47,595 bases of DNA, taken from NCBI GenBank assembly GCA_030523345.1, contig JAUNIR010000010.1, positions 1 to 47,595 of the forward strand, given 5' to 3'. Source of the stretch: Lachnospiraceae bacterium (GTDB taxonomy: Bacteria; Bacillota; Clostridia; Lachnospirales; Lachnospiraceae). Positions within the stretch are counted from its first letter, which is position 1. Each line of letters starts with the position of its first letter. The notes beneath the pieces were generated by a model. It saw nothing but the letters and a program-made list of their open reading frames with translations. It had not been told where the DNA came from and did no database searches. Positions 19,347 through 29,425 of the stretch are shown here, piece after piece. The position numbers and the translations under genes were made by a program.

Positions 19347-20108
19347 ATGTATAATTTATTTTTGAAAATAGTTATAGCATTAGTTTCATCTATATACTAT
19401 ATAGTTCGTTTCAAAAGATATATAGATAATAGAAAGAACAATAATGTAACGGGTGACGTTTTGCTTAGATGGGAAAGCGTATCACTGATTGATAAATATC
19501 ATATAAGGGAGCGTTTTTTAGGTGGCTCGAAATTAAGAATAAAGAGAGACGCTAAAAGACATGAAATAAAATATTACTGGATTACATTTATCCCAGCAGT
19601 ATTGTTTATATACATGTCAACTAAAGCAAATGATATATATACATATGCAATATCAAATGTAGTTTTACTATTTGCAATTAAGGTATTGTTTGACAGAATA
19701 GAAAAGGCTAGTGTGGTAAATCTTATTGCCGGATTTGCAGGTATGATATTATCAATGATAGGGTTTTGTATAGTATCGGCCAAATTTTTCTCACTAATAA
19801 AAATAAGTGATATATATAGGAAGTTTATGATAAGTGGAAAAGATTTATGTATTAAGCCGGGTATCTATATTCCTACTATCGTTATAATTGGTGTGATTAT
19901 AATATCATTAATAAAAAAGAGAATTACAAGCTTACTAATATGTTTAGGAACTATACTTGTAACTGTAATTTCGGTTGGTGTTGACGGATTCCCTTCGGAT
20001 GATAATTATTTATTAATTTACTATATAGGATACTTGTATGTATCACTTGTAGTTATGCAGTATATATATAATATAAGAGCACTTAAGAAAATAACATTTA
20101 TTAATTAA
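19347..20108 (+). CDS. Unrecognised multi-pass membrane protein
   Basis: A 253-residue protein with about seven predicted membrane helices (near 3-20, 76-92, 100-115, 122-145, 173-190, 195-212 and 222-243) and a basic cytoplasmic-looking loop at about 22-75. I recognise no family motif. Codons are strongly AT-biased (many ATA), unlike the highly expressed genes around it, so it is probably weakly expressed or recently gained. No good Shine-Dalgarno is visible before the ATG, so the start is uncertain. A histidine phosphatase gene follows 52 nt later on the same strand. Confidence 0.65.
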   Translation: MYNLFLKIVIALVSSIYYIVRFKRYIDNRKNNNVTGDVLLRWESVSLIDKYHIRERFLGGSKLRIKRDAKRHEIKYYWITFIPAVLFIYMSTKANDIYTYAISNVVLLFAIKVLFDRIEKASVVNLIAGFAGMILSMIGFCIVSAKFFSLIKISDIYRKFMISGKDLCIKPGIYIPTIVIIGVIIISLIKKRITSLLICLGTILVTVISVGVDGFPSDDNYLLIYYIGYLYVSLVVMQYIYNIRALKKITFIN

Positions 20109-20160
20109 TAATATACTATTAGGAAGTTATAAACTTGAATAAACAATAAAGGAAAAGCAT

Positions 20161-20946
20161 ATGCGTATAATATTTGTCCGTCACGGTGAACCAGATTATA
20201 CAGATGATTCGCTAACAGAAAAGGGAAAAAGGGAAGCTGAGCTTTTATCAAGAAGAGCAAAAGATTGGAATATAAAGGATATTTATGTATCTCCGTTTGG
20301 CCGAGCAAGAGAAACGGCTGAACCAACTGCAAAAATACTTGGAATAGAGCCAATAGTATTTCCTTGGCTTAGAGAATATTCTTATCAGGTTTTAGATCCG
20401 GTACATGGAAGAAATAGTTGTCCATGGGATTTTATTCCATCGCAGCTTTACGAAGATGATAGAATGACTTCGATAGATGAATGGGTAAATGTGGCACCAA
20501 ATACATCAAATAATGAAGTGGCAGACAATTATCCAGTAGTAATAAAAGAATTAGATGCTCTTATTGAAAAATATGGATATGAAAGAAACGGTAAGTATTA
20601 CATTAGAAAGGATGGCAGAGAGCGATTTATAAAGAATACTGTTAAGGAAATGAAGTACTGCTCAATTGATGACTATCCTGAAGATGATTCTGAACCTACA
20701 ATATTAGTGGTGTGCCATTTTGGCGTAATTTGTCTAATGCTATCGCATTTATTAAATATTCCATTCGAACTTCTTACGCATGGATTTATTTTACCAACAA
20801 GTTCTGTTACAATAGTAAATACAGAAGAACGCTGGGGAAAAGAAGTGTCTTTTAGGACTCAGGTTATGGGAGATTGTACACATTTGCTTAATGCAGGAGA
20901 GCCAATATCGAATGCTGGATCTTTTGCAAGACTTTTCCAAAGCTAA
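20161..20946 (+). CDS. Histidine phosphatase superfamily protein
   Basis: A 261-residue protein with the RHGEP motif (VRHGEPDYT, phospho-histidine at about residue 8), the LTEKGKREAELLSRR helix, a catalytic Arg/Glu region around YVSPFGRARETAEPTA, and the second His in LVVCHFGVICLML. The fold is that of phosphoglycerate-mutase-like phosphatases; the substrate cannot be told. It is longer than minimal members, with an insert at about 80-165. AAAGGAAA precedes the start. Confidence 0.88.
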   Translation: MRIIFVRHGEPDYTDDSLTEKGKREAELLSRRAKDWNIKDIYVSPFGRARETAEPTAKILGIEPIVFPWLREYSYQVLDPVHGRNSCPWDFIPSQLYEDDRMTSIDEWVNVAPNTSNNEVADNYPVVIKELDALIEKYGYERNGKYYIRKDGRERFIKNTVKEMKYCSIDDYPEDDSEPTILVVCHFGVICLMLSHLLNIPFELLTHGFILPTSSVTIVNTEERWGKEVSFRTQVMGDCTHLLNAGEPISNAGSFARLFQS

Positions 20947-21018
20947 TAAAGAATCGCATTAAATACTAAGGTGTATTTATAGAATAGAGATAGAAAATAT
21001 TCTATAGGAGAAAATAAA

Positions 21019-21891
21019 GTGAAAAAAATAATTATTACAGGTGCTAATGGTCAGCTTGGTAGAGCCGTTAACGAGCTATACAAGGACAATAATGAATATG
21101 AATTAGTAAATACAGATTTTAACGTTGAAGGAATACGTAATCTTGATATTACAAATCTTGAGGATGTTATTGCTTTATTTGAGGAAGTGAAACCATATGC
21201 CGTGATTAATTGTGCAGCCCATACAGCAGTTGATTTGTGTGAAGTTCAGAAGGATGCAGCATATAAGATAAATGCAATTGGACCAAGAAATTTAAGTATT
21301 GCTGCTACAAAGGTAGGAGCAAAGATAGTCCATATTTCTACTGACTATGTATTCAGAGGAGATGAGCCTGAACCAAGAACAGAATTTGATGCTGTAGGAC
21401 CGAAGGCAATGTATGGAATAACAAAGCTTCAGGGCGAGAATTTTGTTAAGCAATTTGCAAATGAGTGGTTCATAATAAGAACAGCTTGGCTGTATGGTGA
21501 TGGTAAGAATTTCGTAAAAACAATGCTTAGACTTTCTGAAAGCCATGATCAGATTACAGTAGTAGATGATCAGATTGGATCTCCTACATCTGCAAAGGAA
21601 TTGGCTAAGGCCATTGCATATTTAATACCTACAGAAAAGTATGGATTATACCATGGTACATGTGAAGGTCAGTGCAGCTGGGCAGACTTTACAAAAGAAA
21701 TATTTAGACTTGCGGGCAAAGACACAAAGGTCATTCCGGTGACTAGTGCTCAGTATAAAGAAATGAATCCTAATTCAGCAGACAGACCTGCATTTTCAGT
21801 TTTGGAAAATTATATGTTTAAGTTAACAACTGATTTTATGTTCGCAGATTGGAAAGATGCAATCGCGGATTACATGAGTAATCTTAAGTAA
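21019..21891 (+). CDS. rfbD: dTDP-4-dehydrorhamnose reductase
   Basis: A 290-residue short-chain dehydrogenase/reductase. It has the NAD(P)-binding ITGANGQLGRAV near the N-terminus, the INCAAHTAVDLCE segment, the catalytic ST-DYVF and YGITK (Tyr-x3-Lys) motifs, and the RTAWLYG substrate motif. It makes dTDP-L-rhamnose, a cell-surface sugar donor, in the last step of the RmlABCD route. The other rml genes are not in this window. The start is GTG after TAGGAGAA. A terminator follows. Confidence 0.93.
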   Translation: MKKIIITGANGQLGRAVNELYKDNNEYELVNTDFNVEGIRNLDITNLEDVIALFEEVKPYAVINCAAHTAVDLCEVQKDAAYKINAIGPRNLSIAATKVGAKIVHISTDYVFRGDEPEPRTEFDAVGPKAMYGITKLQGENFVKQFANEWFIIRTAWLYGDGKNFVKTMLRLSESHDQITVVDDQIGSPTSAKELAKAIAYLIPTEKYGLYHGTCEGQCSWADFTKEIFRLAGKDTKVIPVTSAQYKEMNPNSADRPAFSVLENYMFKLTTDFMFADWKDAIADYMSNLK

Positions 21892-21947
21892 AAGAAAACC
21901 TTTAAATACGTTACTTTGTGATGGATACGTCACCTAGTGATTATGTG

Positions 21948-21979
21948 AATACCACCTCAAAATCGAGGTGGTATTTTAG
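21948..21979 (+). terminator. Terminator after rfbD
   Basis: An 11-bp stem (21948-21958 with 21965-21975, core ACCACCTC) is followed by a T-rich tail. Confidence 0.85.
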
Positions 21980-22101
21980 TTTTAAGTAAACGATTAAGGA
22001 AAAAGACACTTTTTTGGGTGTAAATTACCATTTACAGACCTCCCTTTTAGTGCAATTTTGATAAAAAATACAAATATATATAAAAAATATAATAAAAAGT
22101 G

Positions 22102-22130
22102 TTGCAAAATTGTAAAAATGTTGTTAATAT
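22102..22130 (+). promoter_or_regulatory. Promoter of the sugar ABC transporter genes
   Basis: TTGCAA (22102-22107) and TAATAT (22125-22130) are 17 bp apart. The predicted start is near 22137, about 70 nt before the lipoprotein gene. The rest of the 314-bp gap before it holds the rfbD terminator and AT-rich sequence in which I see nothing else. Confidence 0.6.
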
Positions 22131-22150
22131 TCTCTTACGATAACGTTTAA

Positions 22151-22182
22151 GTAATTTTTACGAAAGTTTCGTAACAAATTAC
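22151..22182 (+). promoter_or_regulatory. Long inverted repeat in the transporter leader, operator-like
   Basis: The inner arms form a perfect TTACGAAA-G-TTTCGTAA repeat (22158-22174). Outer arms GTAATTT (22151-22157) and AAATTAC (22176-22182) extend it to 32 bp. It starts about 14 nt after the predicted transcription start, so it could block transcription when bound by a LacI-type repressor, or fold as an mRNA hairpin. No regulator gene is adjacent. Confidence 0.6.
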
Positions 22183-22205
22183 TGAAAATTTTAAGGAGGA
22201 TAAAA

Positions 22206-23636
22206 ATGAAAAAGAAAGTTATTAGCGCACTTCTTAGTGTAGCAATGGTAGCAACTCTTTTAGTTGGTTGTGGCGGACAGGCAGCAGCTCCTGCAGCAGA
22301 AGCTCCAGCAGCTGAAGAGAAGGTTGAAGAAGCAGCTCCAGCAGAAGAAGAAGCTCCAGCAGCTGAAGAAGTTGCAGAGGAAGCTCCAGCAGCTGAAGAA
22401 GGAAAGGTTCTTAACATTAGATGTTGGAACGAAGAATTTAAGTCACGTATCACAGATCACTATCCAGGATACGAAGAAGTTGATGCAACACACGGTAAGA
22501 TCGGTGATGTAGATGTTGTTTGGAACATCACACCTTCAGATGACAATGCTTACCAGAACGCTCTTGATGCAGCTCTTCTTGAGCAGGAAGCAGCAGCAGC
22601 TGATGACAAGATCGACTTATTCCTTGTTGAAGCTGACTACGCACTTAAGTATGTAGACACAGATTACACAATGCCAGTTGCAGATCTTGGTATTACAGCT
22701 GACGAGCTTTCAAAGCAGTATCAGTACACAAAGGACATCGTTACAGATTCTAACGGAGTTCTTAAGGGTGTTTCATGGCAGGGATGTCCAGCTATCCTTT
22801 TCTACAACAGAGAAGCAGCTAAGGAAATTCTTGGTTCAGACGACGCTGAAACAGTTCAGGCAGCTGTAAAGGATTGGGATACATTCACAGCTACAGCAGC
22901 AGACGTTAAGGCAGCTGGTTACACAATGACAGCTACAGCTAACGATACATACAGAGTATACTCAAACAACGTTTCAACTCCATGGGTTGTTGACGGTAAG
23001 ATCGTTGTAGATGACAACCTTAAGGCTTGGGTTGATAACTCAAAGGCTATGGTTGACGCTAAGGAAACAACAACAGAAGAACTTTGGTCAGATGCTTGGT
23101 CAGCAGGTTTCTATCCAGAAGGAAAGGTATTCTGCTACTTTGGACCAGCTTGGCTCATCAACTTCTGTATGGCAGCTGATGTAGACGGATCAATCGCTAA
23201 CCTTGGTGGTTGGGGCGCTACAGTAGGTCCTCAGGGATTCTTCTGGGGTGGTACATGGATCTGTGGTGCTGCAGGAACAGATAACCCAGCACTTGTTGCA
23301 GATATCATGAGACAGATGACATGTAACGAAGATCTTATGATCGACATCGTTAAGGCTGATGATGACTTCGTTAACAACCAGCCAGCAATGGAGAAGATGG
23401 CTTCAGATGCTTCATACCAGTCATCAGTACTCGGCGGAATCAACCCACTTGGTCTTTACGCAGAAGGTGCTACAAAGATTGATCTTTCAAACCTTTCAGC
23501 TTACGATCAGGGATGTAACGAAGAGTTCCAGAACGCTATGAAGAACTACTTCGATGGCAACGCTAAGACATATGAAGAAGCACTTGATATGTTCTACAAG
23601 GCAGTTGAAGAGAAGTACCCAGAGCTTTCACACTAA
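22206..23636 (+). CDS. ABC transporter sugar-binding lipoprotein
   Basis: A 476-residue extracellular solute-binding protein. The lipoprotein signal (hydrophobic 5-19) ends in a lipobox LLVGC with lipidated Cys22. A 45-residue Ala/Glu/Pro-rich linker (about 25-68) tethers the domain. The binding domain starts GKVLNIRCWN and has the CUT1-like arrangement (FYNREAAKEILG, then the Trp-rich GWGATVGPQGFFWGG). C-ending codons (AAC, GAC, TAC) dominate, a mark of very high expression. The gene has its own terminator before the permeases, so the binding protein would be made in excess. Substrate unknown, probably an oligosaccharide. Confidence 0.92.
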   Translation: MKKKVISALLSVAMVATLLVGCGGQAAAPAAEAPAAEEKVEEAAPAEEEAPAAEEVAEEAPAAEEGKVLNIRCWNEEFKSRITDHYPGYEEVDATHGKIGDVDVVWNITPSDDNAYQNALDAALLEQEAAAADDKIDLFLVEADYALKYVDTDYTMPVADLGITADELSKQYQYTKDIVTDSNGVLKGVSWQGCPAILFYNREAAKEILGSDDAETVQAAVKDWDTFTATAADVKAAGYTMTATANDTYRVYSNNVSTPWVVDGKIVVDDNLKAWVDNSKAMVDAKETTTEELWSDAWSAGFYPEGKVFCYFGPAWLINFCMAADVDGSIANLGGWGATVGPQGFFWGGTWICGAAGTDNPALVADIMRQMTCNEDLMIDIVKADDDFVNNQPAMEKMASDASYQSSVLGGINPLGLYAEGATKIDLSNLSAYDQGCNEEFQNAMKNYFDGNAKTYEEALDMFYKAVEEKYPELSH

Positions 23637-23672
23637 TTCTAATATTTAGATAATTAGTTATTGAAACTTATA

Positions 23673-23709
23673 GGCCTGTCTGTCCTTTAGACAGACAGGC
23701 CATTTTTTT
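23673..23709 (+). terminator. Internal terminator between binding protein and permeases
   Basis: A perfect 12-bp GC-rich stem (23673-23684 with 23690-23701) is followed by seven T residues. It should cut most transcripts, leaving fewer for the permeases. Confidence 0.92.
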
Positions 23710-23768
23710 ACAAAAAACGCTCAAAAAATTCTAAAATTCTTTAGGTAACGTAACGGGGGCATTTAATT

Positions 23769-24686
23769 ATGACAGAAAAAAAATCTAAAAAAAGTGCTGT
23801 CAGCTACAATAAATGGGGATATATTTTCCTTTTACCGTTTATTATAGTATTTACAGTTTTTCAGCTTATTCCATTAGTAACAACAATTTATAATTCATTA
23901 TTTGAAAATTACATGTCAGGTCTTAAGCAGGTAGGACCTAACTTTGTTGGACTTGAAAATTTCAAAACCATTATTCAGAATGGTGATTTGATTACATATG
24001 CATCAAATACAGCAATTATGTGGGTACTTGGTTTCGTTCCACAGATTCTTGTATCACTTGTTTTAGCTGCTTGGTTCTCTGACCATACACTTAGACTTAA
24101 ATGTCAGAGATTTTTCAAGACAGTTATTTACTTACCAAACCTTATCATGGCTTCAGCGTTCTCAATGTTATTCTTCACATTGTTCTCAACAATAGGTCCT
24201 GTTAATGGTATCCTTGTTCAGACAGGCGTTTTATCAGAGCCATTCCAGTTCCTTGGTAATGTAACAGCCGCAAGATTATTGATTGCATTCATGAACTTTG
24301 TAATGTGGTTTGGTAATACAACAATTCTTCTTATGGCAGGTATGATGGGTATTGATACTTCTCTCTATGAAGCAGCAGAAGTTGACGGTGCTACATCTAC
24401 ACAGAGATTCTTTAAGATTACACTTCCACTTTTAAGACCTATTCTTGTATACGTTATGATTACATCTCTTATCGGTGGATTACAGATGTTCGATGTACCT
24501 CAGATCCTCACCAATGCAACTGGTGATCCTATGAGAAAGACAATGACACTTATTATGTACCTTAACAAGCACCTCTTCTCTAAGAACTATGGTCTTGGTG
24601 GTGCGTTATCAGTAGTACTCCTCATTATCACAGCTATTCTTTCAGTAGTTGTATTTAAGGTAATGGGATATGATAAGGAAGATTAG
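23769..24686 (+). CDS. Sugar ABC transporter permease (MalF/UgpA type)
   Basis: A 305-residue protein with six membrane helices and the EAA loop EAAEVDGATSTQRFFKITLP (about 198-217) that docks the ATPase. It pairs with the permease encoded 13 nt later to form the channel for the lipoprotein encoded upstream. No ATPase gene is nearby; CUT1 systems commonly share an MsmK/MalK-type ATPase encoded elsewhere. No strong Shine-Dalgarno is visible directly before this ATG. Confidence 0.93.
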   Translation: MTEKKSKKSAVSYNKWGYIFLLPFIIVFTVFQLIPLVTTIYNSLFENYMSGLKQVGPNFVGLENFKTIIQNGDLITYASNTAIMWVLGFVPQILVSLVLAAWFSDHTLRLKCQRFFKTVIYLPNLIMASAFSMLFFTLFSTIGPVNGILVQTGVLSEPFQFLGNVTAARLLIAFMNFVMWFGNTTILLMAGMMGIDTSLYEAAEVDGATSTQRFFKITLPLLRPILVYVMITSLIGGLQMFDVPQILTNATGDPMRKTMTLIMYLNKHLFSKNYGLGGALSVVLLIITAILSVVVFKVMGYDKED

Positions 24687-24699
24687 GAGGTGAATATTC

Positions 24700-25563
24700 A
24701 TGCAGACAGATAACTATAAAACATCAGATGGTATGGGTATTCATGCACGTAGAACACTTGCCTACGTAGTACTCGTACTTATAAGCTTTTTATGTTTAAT
24801 TTGGTTCTATATTTTATTTATTAACTCAACAAGAGCACACTCAGAACTTACAACAGGATTTACAGCTATTCCAAGCACACACCTTATTGAGAACTGGGTT
24901 AACCTTTTACACGGAACACTTCCAATTTGGAAGGGTCTTACAAACAGCTTGATTGTTGCCGGCCTTACAGCTGCACTTTCAACATATTTTTCAACAGTTA
25001 CAGCCTATGCAATCCACGTATATAGATTCCCAGGCCGTAAGTTTATTCAGAGCTTCATCCTTGCTATCATGATGATTCCTACACAGGTTACAGCTCTTGG
25101 TTTTGTAAACTTAATGAGAAAAATGAAACTCATTGATACATTTACACCACTTATTGTTCCAGCAATTGCTGCTCCAGCTGTATTCTTTTATATGAAGCAG
25201 TACTTACAGGGAGCACTTCCACTTTCAATTGTTGAAGCTTCACGTATTGATGGTGCATCAGAGTTTAGAACTTTCAATGAGATAGTATTACCTATCGTTA
25301 AGCCAGCTATCGCTGTACAGGCAATCTTCTCATTCGTAACTAGCTGGAATAACTACTTCCAGCCAGCACTTATTCTTCAGACAGACACTAAGAAGACATT
25401 ACCTATTCTTATTGCTCAGCTCCGTGCTGCAGACTGGCTGAAGTTTGATATGGGTCAGGTTTATGTAATGATCTTATTCTCAATTTTGCCCGTTATAGTT
25501 GTTTACTTATTCCTTTCTAAGTACATTGTTGAGGGTATCGCCCTTGGTTCTGTAAAAGGTTAA
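24700..25563 (+). CDS. Sugar ABC transporter permease (MalG/UgpE type)
   Basis: A 287-residue protein with six membrane helices and the EAA loop VEASRIDGASEFRTFNEIVL. The NSLIVAGLTAALSTYFSTVTAYA stretch (helix 2 region, about 85) is typical of the MalG half. It starts 13 nt after the MalF-type gene behind AGGAGGTGA, so it is co-translated in similar amount. A strong terminator follows, which supports the absence of further transporter genes in the operon. Confidence 0.93.
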   Translation: MQTDNYKTSDGMGIHARRTLAYVVLVLISFLCLIWFYILFINSTRAHSELTTGFTAIPSTHLIENWVNLLHGTLPIWKGLTNSLIVAGLTAALSTYFSTVTAYAIHVYRFPGRKFIQSFILAIMMIPTQVTALGFVNLMRKMKLIDTFTPLIVPAIAAPAVFFYMKQYLQGALPLSIVEASRIDGASEFRTFNEIVLPIVKPAIAVQAIFSFVTSWNNYFQPALILQTDTKKTLPILIAQLRAADWLKFDMGQVYVMILFSILPVIVVYLFLSKYIVEGIALGSVKG

Positions 25564-25587
25564 GAAAAAGCATACTATAAAGAATTT

Positions 25588-25618
25588 ACCCCGTCGAGAC
25601 AATCTCGGCGGGGTTTTT
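25588..25618 (+). terminator. Terminator of the sugar transporter operon
   Basis: A 12-bp GC-rich stem with one wobble (25588-25599 with 25603-25614) leads into TTTTT. Confidence 0.92.
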
Positions 25619-25650
25619 ATGTATGTGAATTAAAATTCACAATTATTTAG

Positions 25651-25679
25651 TTGACAATATAATGCTTATGGAGTATATT
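25651..25679 (+). promoter_or_regulatory. Sigma-A promoter of the heat-shock operon
   Basis: Perfect TTGACA (25651-25656), a 17-bp spacer and TATATT (25674-25679). The predicted start near 25686 is directly before the CIRCE operator. Confidence 0.85.
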
Positions 25680-25690
25680 TAGTACAGGTG

Positions 25691-25717
25691 TTAGCACTCC
25701 ATCTAACCGAGTGCTAA
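25691..25717 (+). promoter_or_regulatory. CIRCE operator (HrcA binding site)
   Basis: TTAGCACTC, 9 bp, GAGTGCTAA: the exact CIRCE consensus. HrcA, encoded by the next gene, binds here and represses the operon until heat or unfolded protein draws GroEL away from it. Confidence 0.97.
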
Positions 25718-25755
25718 CAAACAAAAAAACAGAACACATTAGAAAGGAGTATTAA

Positions 25756-26793
25756 ATGGAACTTGACCAGCGTAAGAAAAAAATATTATATGCCGTTATT
25801 AAAACTTATTTAGAAACTGGCGAGCCGGTTGGTTCTAGAACACTTTCTAAATGTGATGACTTAAAGGTTTCACCAGCTACGATCAGAAATGAGATGGCTG
25901 ACCTTGAGGAACTAGGATACCTTATGCAGCCACATACTTCGGCAGGACGTATTCCGTCAGATAAGGGATACAGATTTTACGTAGATCAGATGCTTGCTGA
26001 AGAGAAAAAAGAAGTCGAAGATATGAAGGAGCTTCTTATTGAAAAAGCAGATAAGGTTGAGAAGATCCTTAAGCAGGTAGCAAGCTCATTAGCTATAAAT
26101 ACAAATTATGCAACGATGGTTTCTGCTCCAAAGCCACAGGGAACTAAGATTAAGTTCATACAGCTCTCTAAGATGGAAAATAGAAGAATCCTTGCAGTAA
26201 TTGTTGCGGATGGCAATATTATCAAGAATCAAATTATTGAGACTAAGGAAGACCTTGATGATGAAACAGTATTTAAGCTGAATATGCTACTTAATACTTC
26301 ATTAAACGGGTTATCAGTTGATGAGATCAATTTGGCGATGATAGCTAAGATGAAGGAACAGGCTGGAGATTACAGTGATATCGTAGGAGATATTATTGAT
26401 GCGGTTGGTGAGGTAATTAAGCCAGACGACGATCTTGAGATCTATACAAGTGGTGCAAAAAATATTTTCAAATATCCAGAGTTGTCTGATAAAGAAAGTG
26501 TTGTAGACATCATTACAGCTTTTGAAGAGAAGAAGCAGCTTACAGAAATTGTAAACGAGACGATGATGAATGATGAATCATCTTCAAGAGGTATTCAAGT
26601 ATACATTGGTGAAGAATCGCCTATGGACACTATGAAGGATTGTAGCGTTGTTACAGCTACTTATGAGATCGGTGAGGGAATGAAAGGTACAATAGGTATT
26701 ATTGGACCTAAGAGAATGGATTATGACAAGGTTGTTAAGACACTTAAGTCTATAACAGGACAGCTTGATTCGTTATACAAGAAGAAAAAGTAG
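25756..26793 (+). CDS. hrcA: Heat-inducible transcription repressor HrcA
   Basis: A 345-residue repressor. The N-terminal winged helix (LDQRKKKILYAVIKTYLETGEPVGS, then SPATIRNEMADLEELGYL, about 3-55) binds CIRCE, and the HTSAGRIPSDKGYRFYVD segment is diagnostic. The GAF-like effector domain follows, with the C-terminal GTIGIIGPKRMDYDKVV stretch. It is autoregulated through the CIRCE site 38 nt upstream of its start. It is first in the order hrcA, grpE, dnaK, dnaJ. Confidence 0.98.
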   Translation: MELDQRKKKILYAVIKTYLETGEPVGSRTLSKCDDLKVSPATIRNEMADLEELGYLMQPHTSAGRIPSDKGYRFYVDQMLAEEKKEVEDMKELLIEKADKVEKILKQVASSLAINTNYATMVSAPKPQGTKIKFIQLSKMENRRILAVIVADGNIIKNQIIETKEDLDDETVFKLNMLLNTSLNGLSVDEINLAMIAKMKEQAGDYSDIVGDIIDAVGEVIKPDDDLEIYTSGAKNIFKYPELSDKESVVDIITAFEEKKQLTEIVNETMMNDESSSRGIQVYIGEESPMDTMKDCSVVTATYEIGEGMKGTIGIIGPKRMDYDKVVKTLKSITGQLDSLYKKKK

Positions 26794-26811
26794 TTTTAGG
26801 AGGAATAGATT

Positions 26812-27435
26812 TTGTCAGATAGTATTAATGATGAAGAAATTTTAGAAGAAATTCTTGAGGATCTTGAAAAGGCCGATGCAGAAAATGCTGATGATTTAAC
26901 AAATGAAAGTAAGGAAGTCGACAAAGAGACGGCTAATGCATCAGATAATAGTGCAGAAGATAAAAAGGCTAAGAAAAAAGAGAAGAAAGAAAAGAAAGAT
27001 AAAAAGGATGAAAAAATCGAAGAGCTAGAAGACAGAGTAAAACGTCAGATGGCAGAGTTCGAAAATTTCAGAAGAAGATCAGAAACAGAGAAAGCAGCAA
27101 TGTATGGAATGGGTGCCAAAGCTGTAATTGAGAAGGTACTTCCAGTCATCGACAATTTTGAAAGAGGACTTCAGGCTATTCCTGTGGAAGAAAAAGAATC
27201 TCCAGTAGCACAAGGAATGAGCATGATATATAAGCAACTTCTTACAGAACTCGAAGGTTTAGGTGTAAAGCCAATCGAAGCGGTTGGGGTGGAATTTGAT
27301 GCAAACCTTCACAATGCAGTAATGCAGGTTGAGTCAGACGAATATGAAAGCGGATTTGTAGCGCAGGAACTTCAAAAAGGTTATATGTATCGCGACTCGG
27401 TAGTAAGACACAGTATGGTTGCGGTTGTACAGTAA
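26812..27435 (+). CDS. grpE: Nucleotide exchange factor GrpE
   Basis: A 207-residue protein with a TTG start after TAGGAGGAA. An acidic then Lys-rich N-terminus (about 1-70) leads into the long dimer helix (RQMAEFENFRRRSETEK) and the C-terminal beta domain (GVEFDANLHNAVMQVES, YRDSVVRHSMV) that opens the DnaK nucleotide cleft. It sits between hrcA and dnaK in the CIRCE operon. The rare start codon may lower its amount relative to DnaK. Confidence 0.96.
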   Translation: MSDSINDEEILEEILEDLEKADAENADDLTNESKEVDKETANASDNSAEDKKAKKKEKKEKKDKKDEKIEELEDRVKRQMAEFENFRRRSETEKAAMYGMGAKAVIEKVLPVIDNFERGLQAIPVEEKESPVAQGMSMIYKQLLTELEGLGVKPIEAVGVEFDANLHNAVMQVESDEYESGFVAQELQKGYMYRDSVVRHSMVAVVQ

Positions 27436-29349
<1,914 letters not shown>

Positions 29350-29374
29350 TTTATAAAAGTAATATTGAAGAGTG

Positions 29375-29400
29375 GGCGGTCTTCTATGTTGTAGACCGCC
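29375..29400 (+). promoter_or_regulatory. Hairpin between dnaK and dnaJ
   Basis: GGCGGTCT (29375-29382) pairs with 29393-29400. The tail lacks a T-run, so it is more likely a 3'-end protector or weak attenuator that lets DnaK exceed DnaJ. Confidence 0.55.
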
Positions 29401-29425
29401 TGCTTTGAAAGTTTAAGGTAACAAA

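Noticed and set aside
22280-22410. Apparent tandem repeats in the binding-protein gene
   Set aside because: They encode a low-complexity Ala/Glu/Pro linker behind the lipid anchor, common in such lipoproteins, and are not a CRISPR or mobile repeat.
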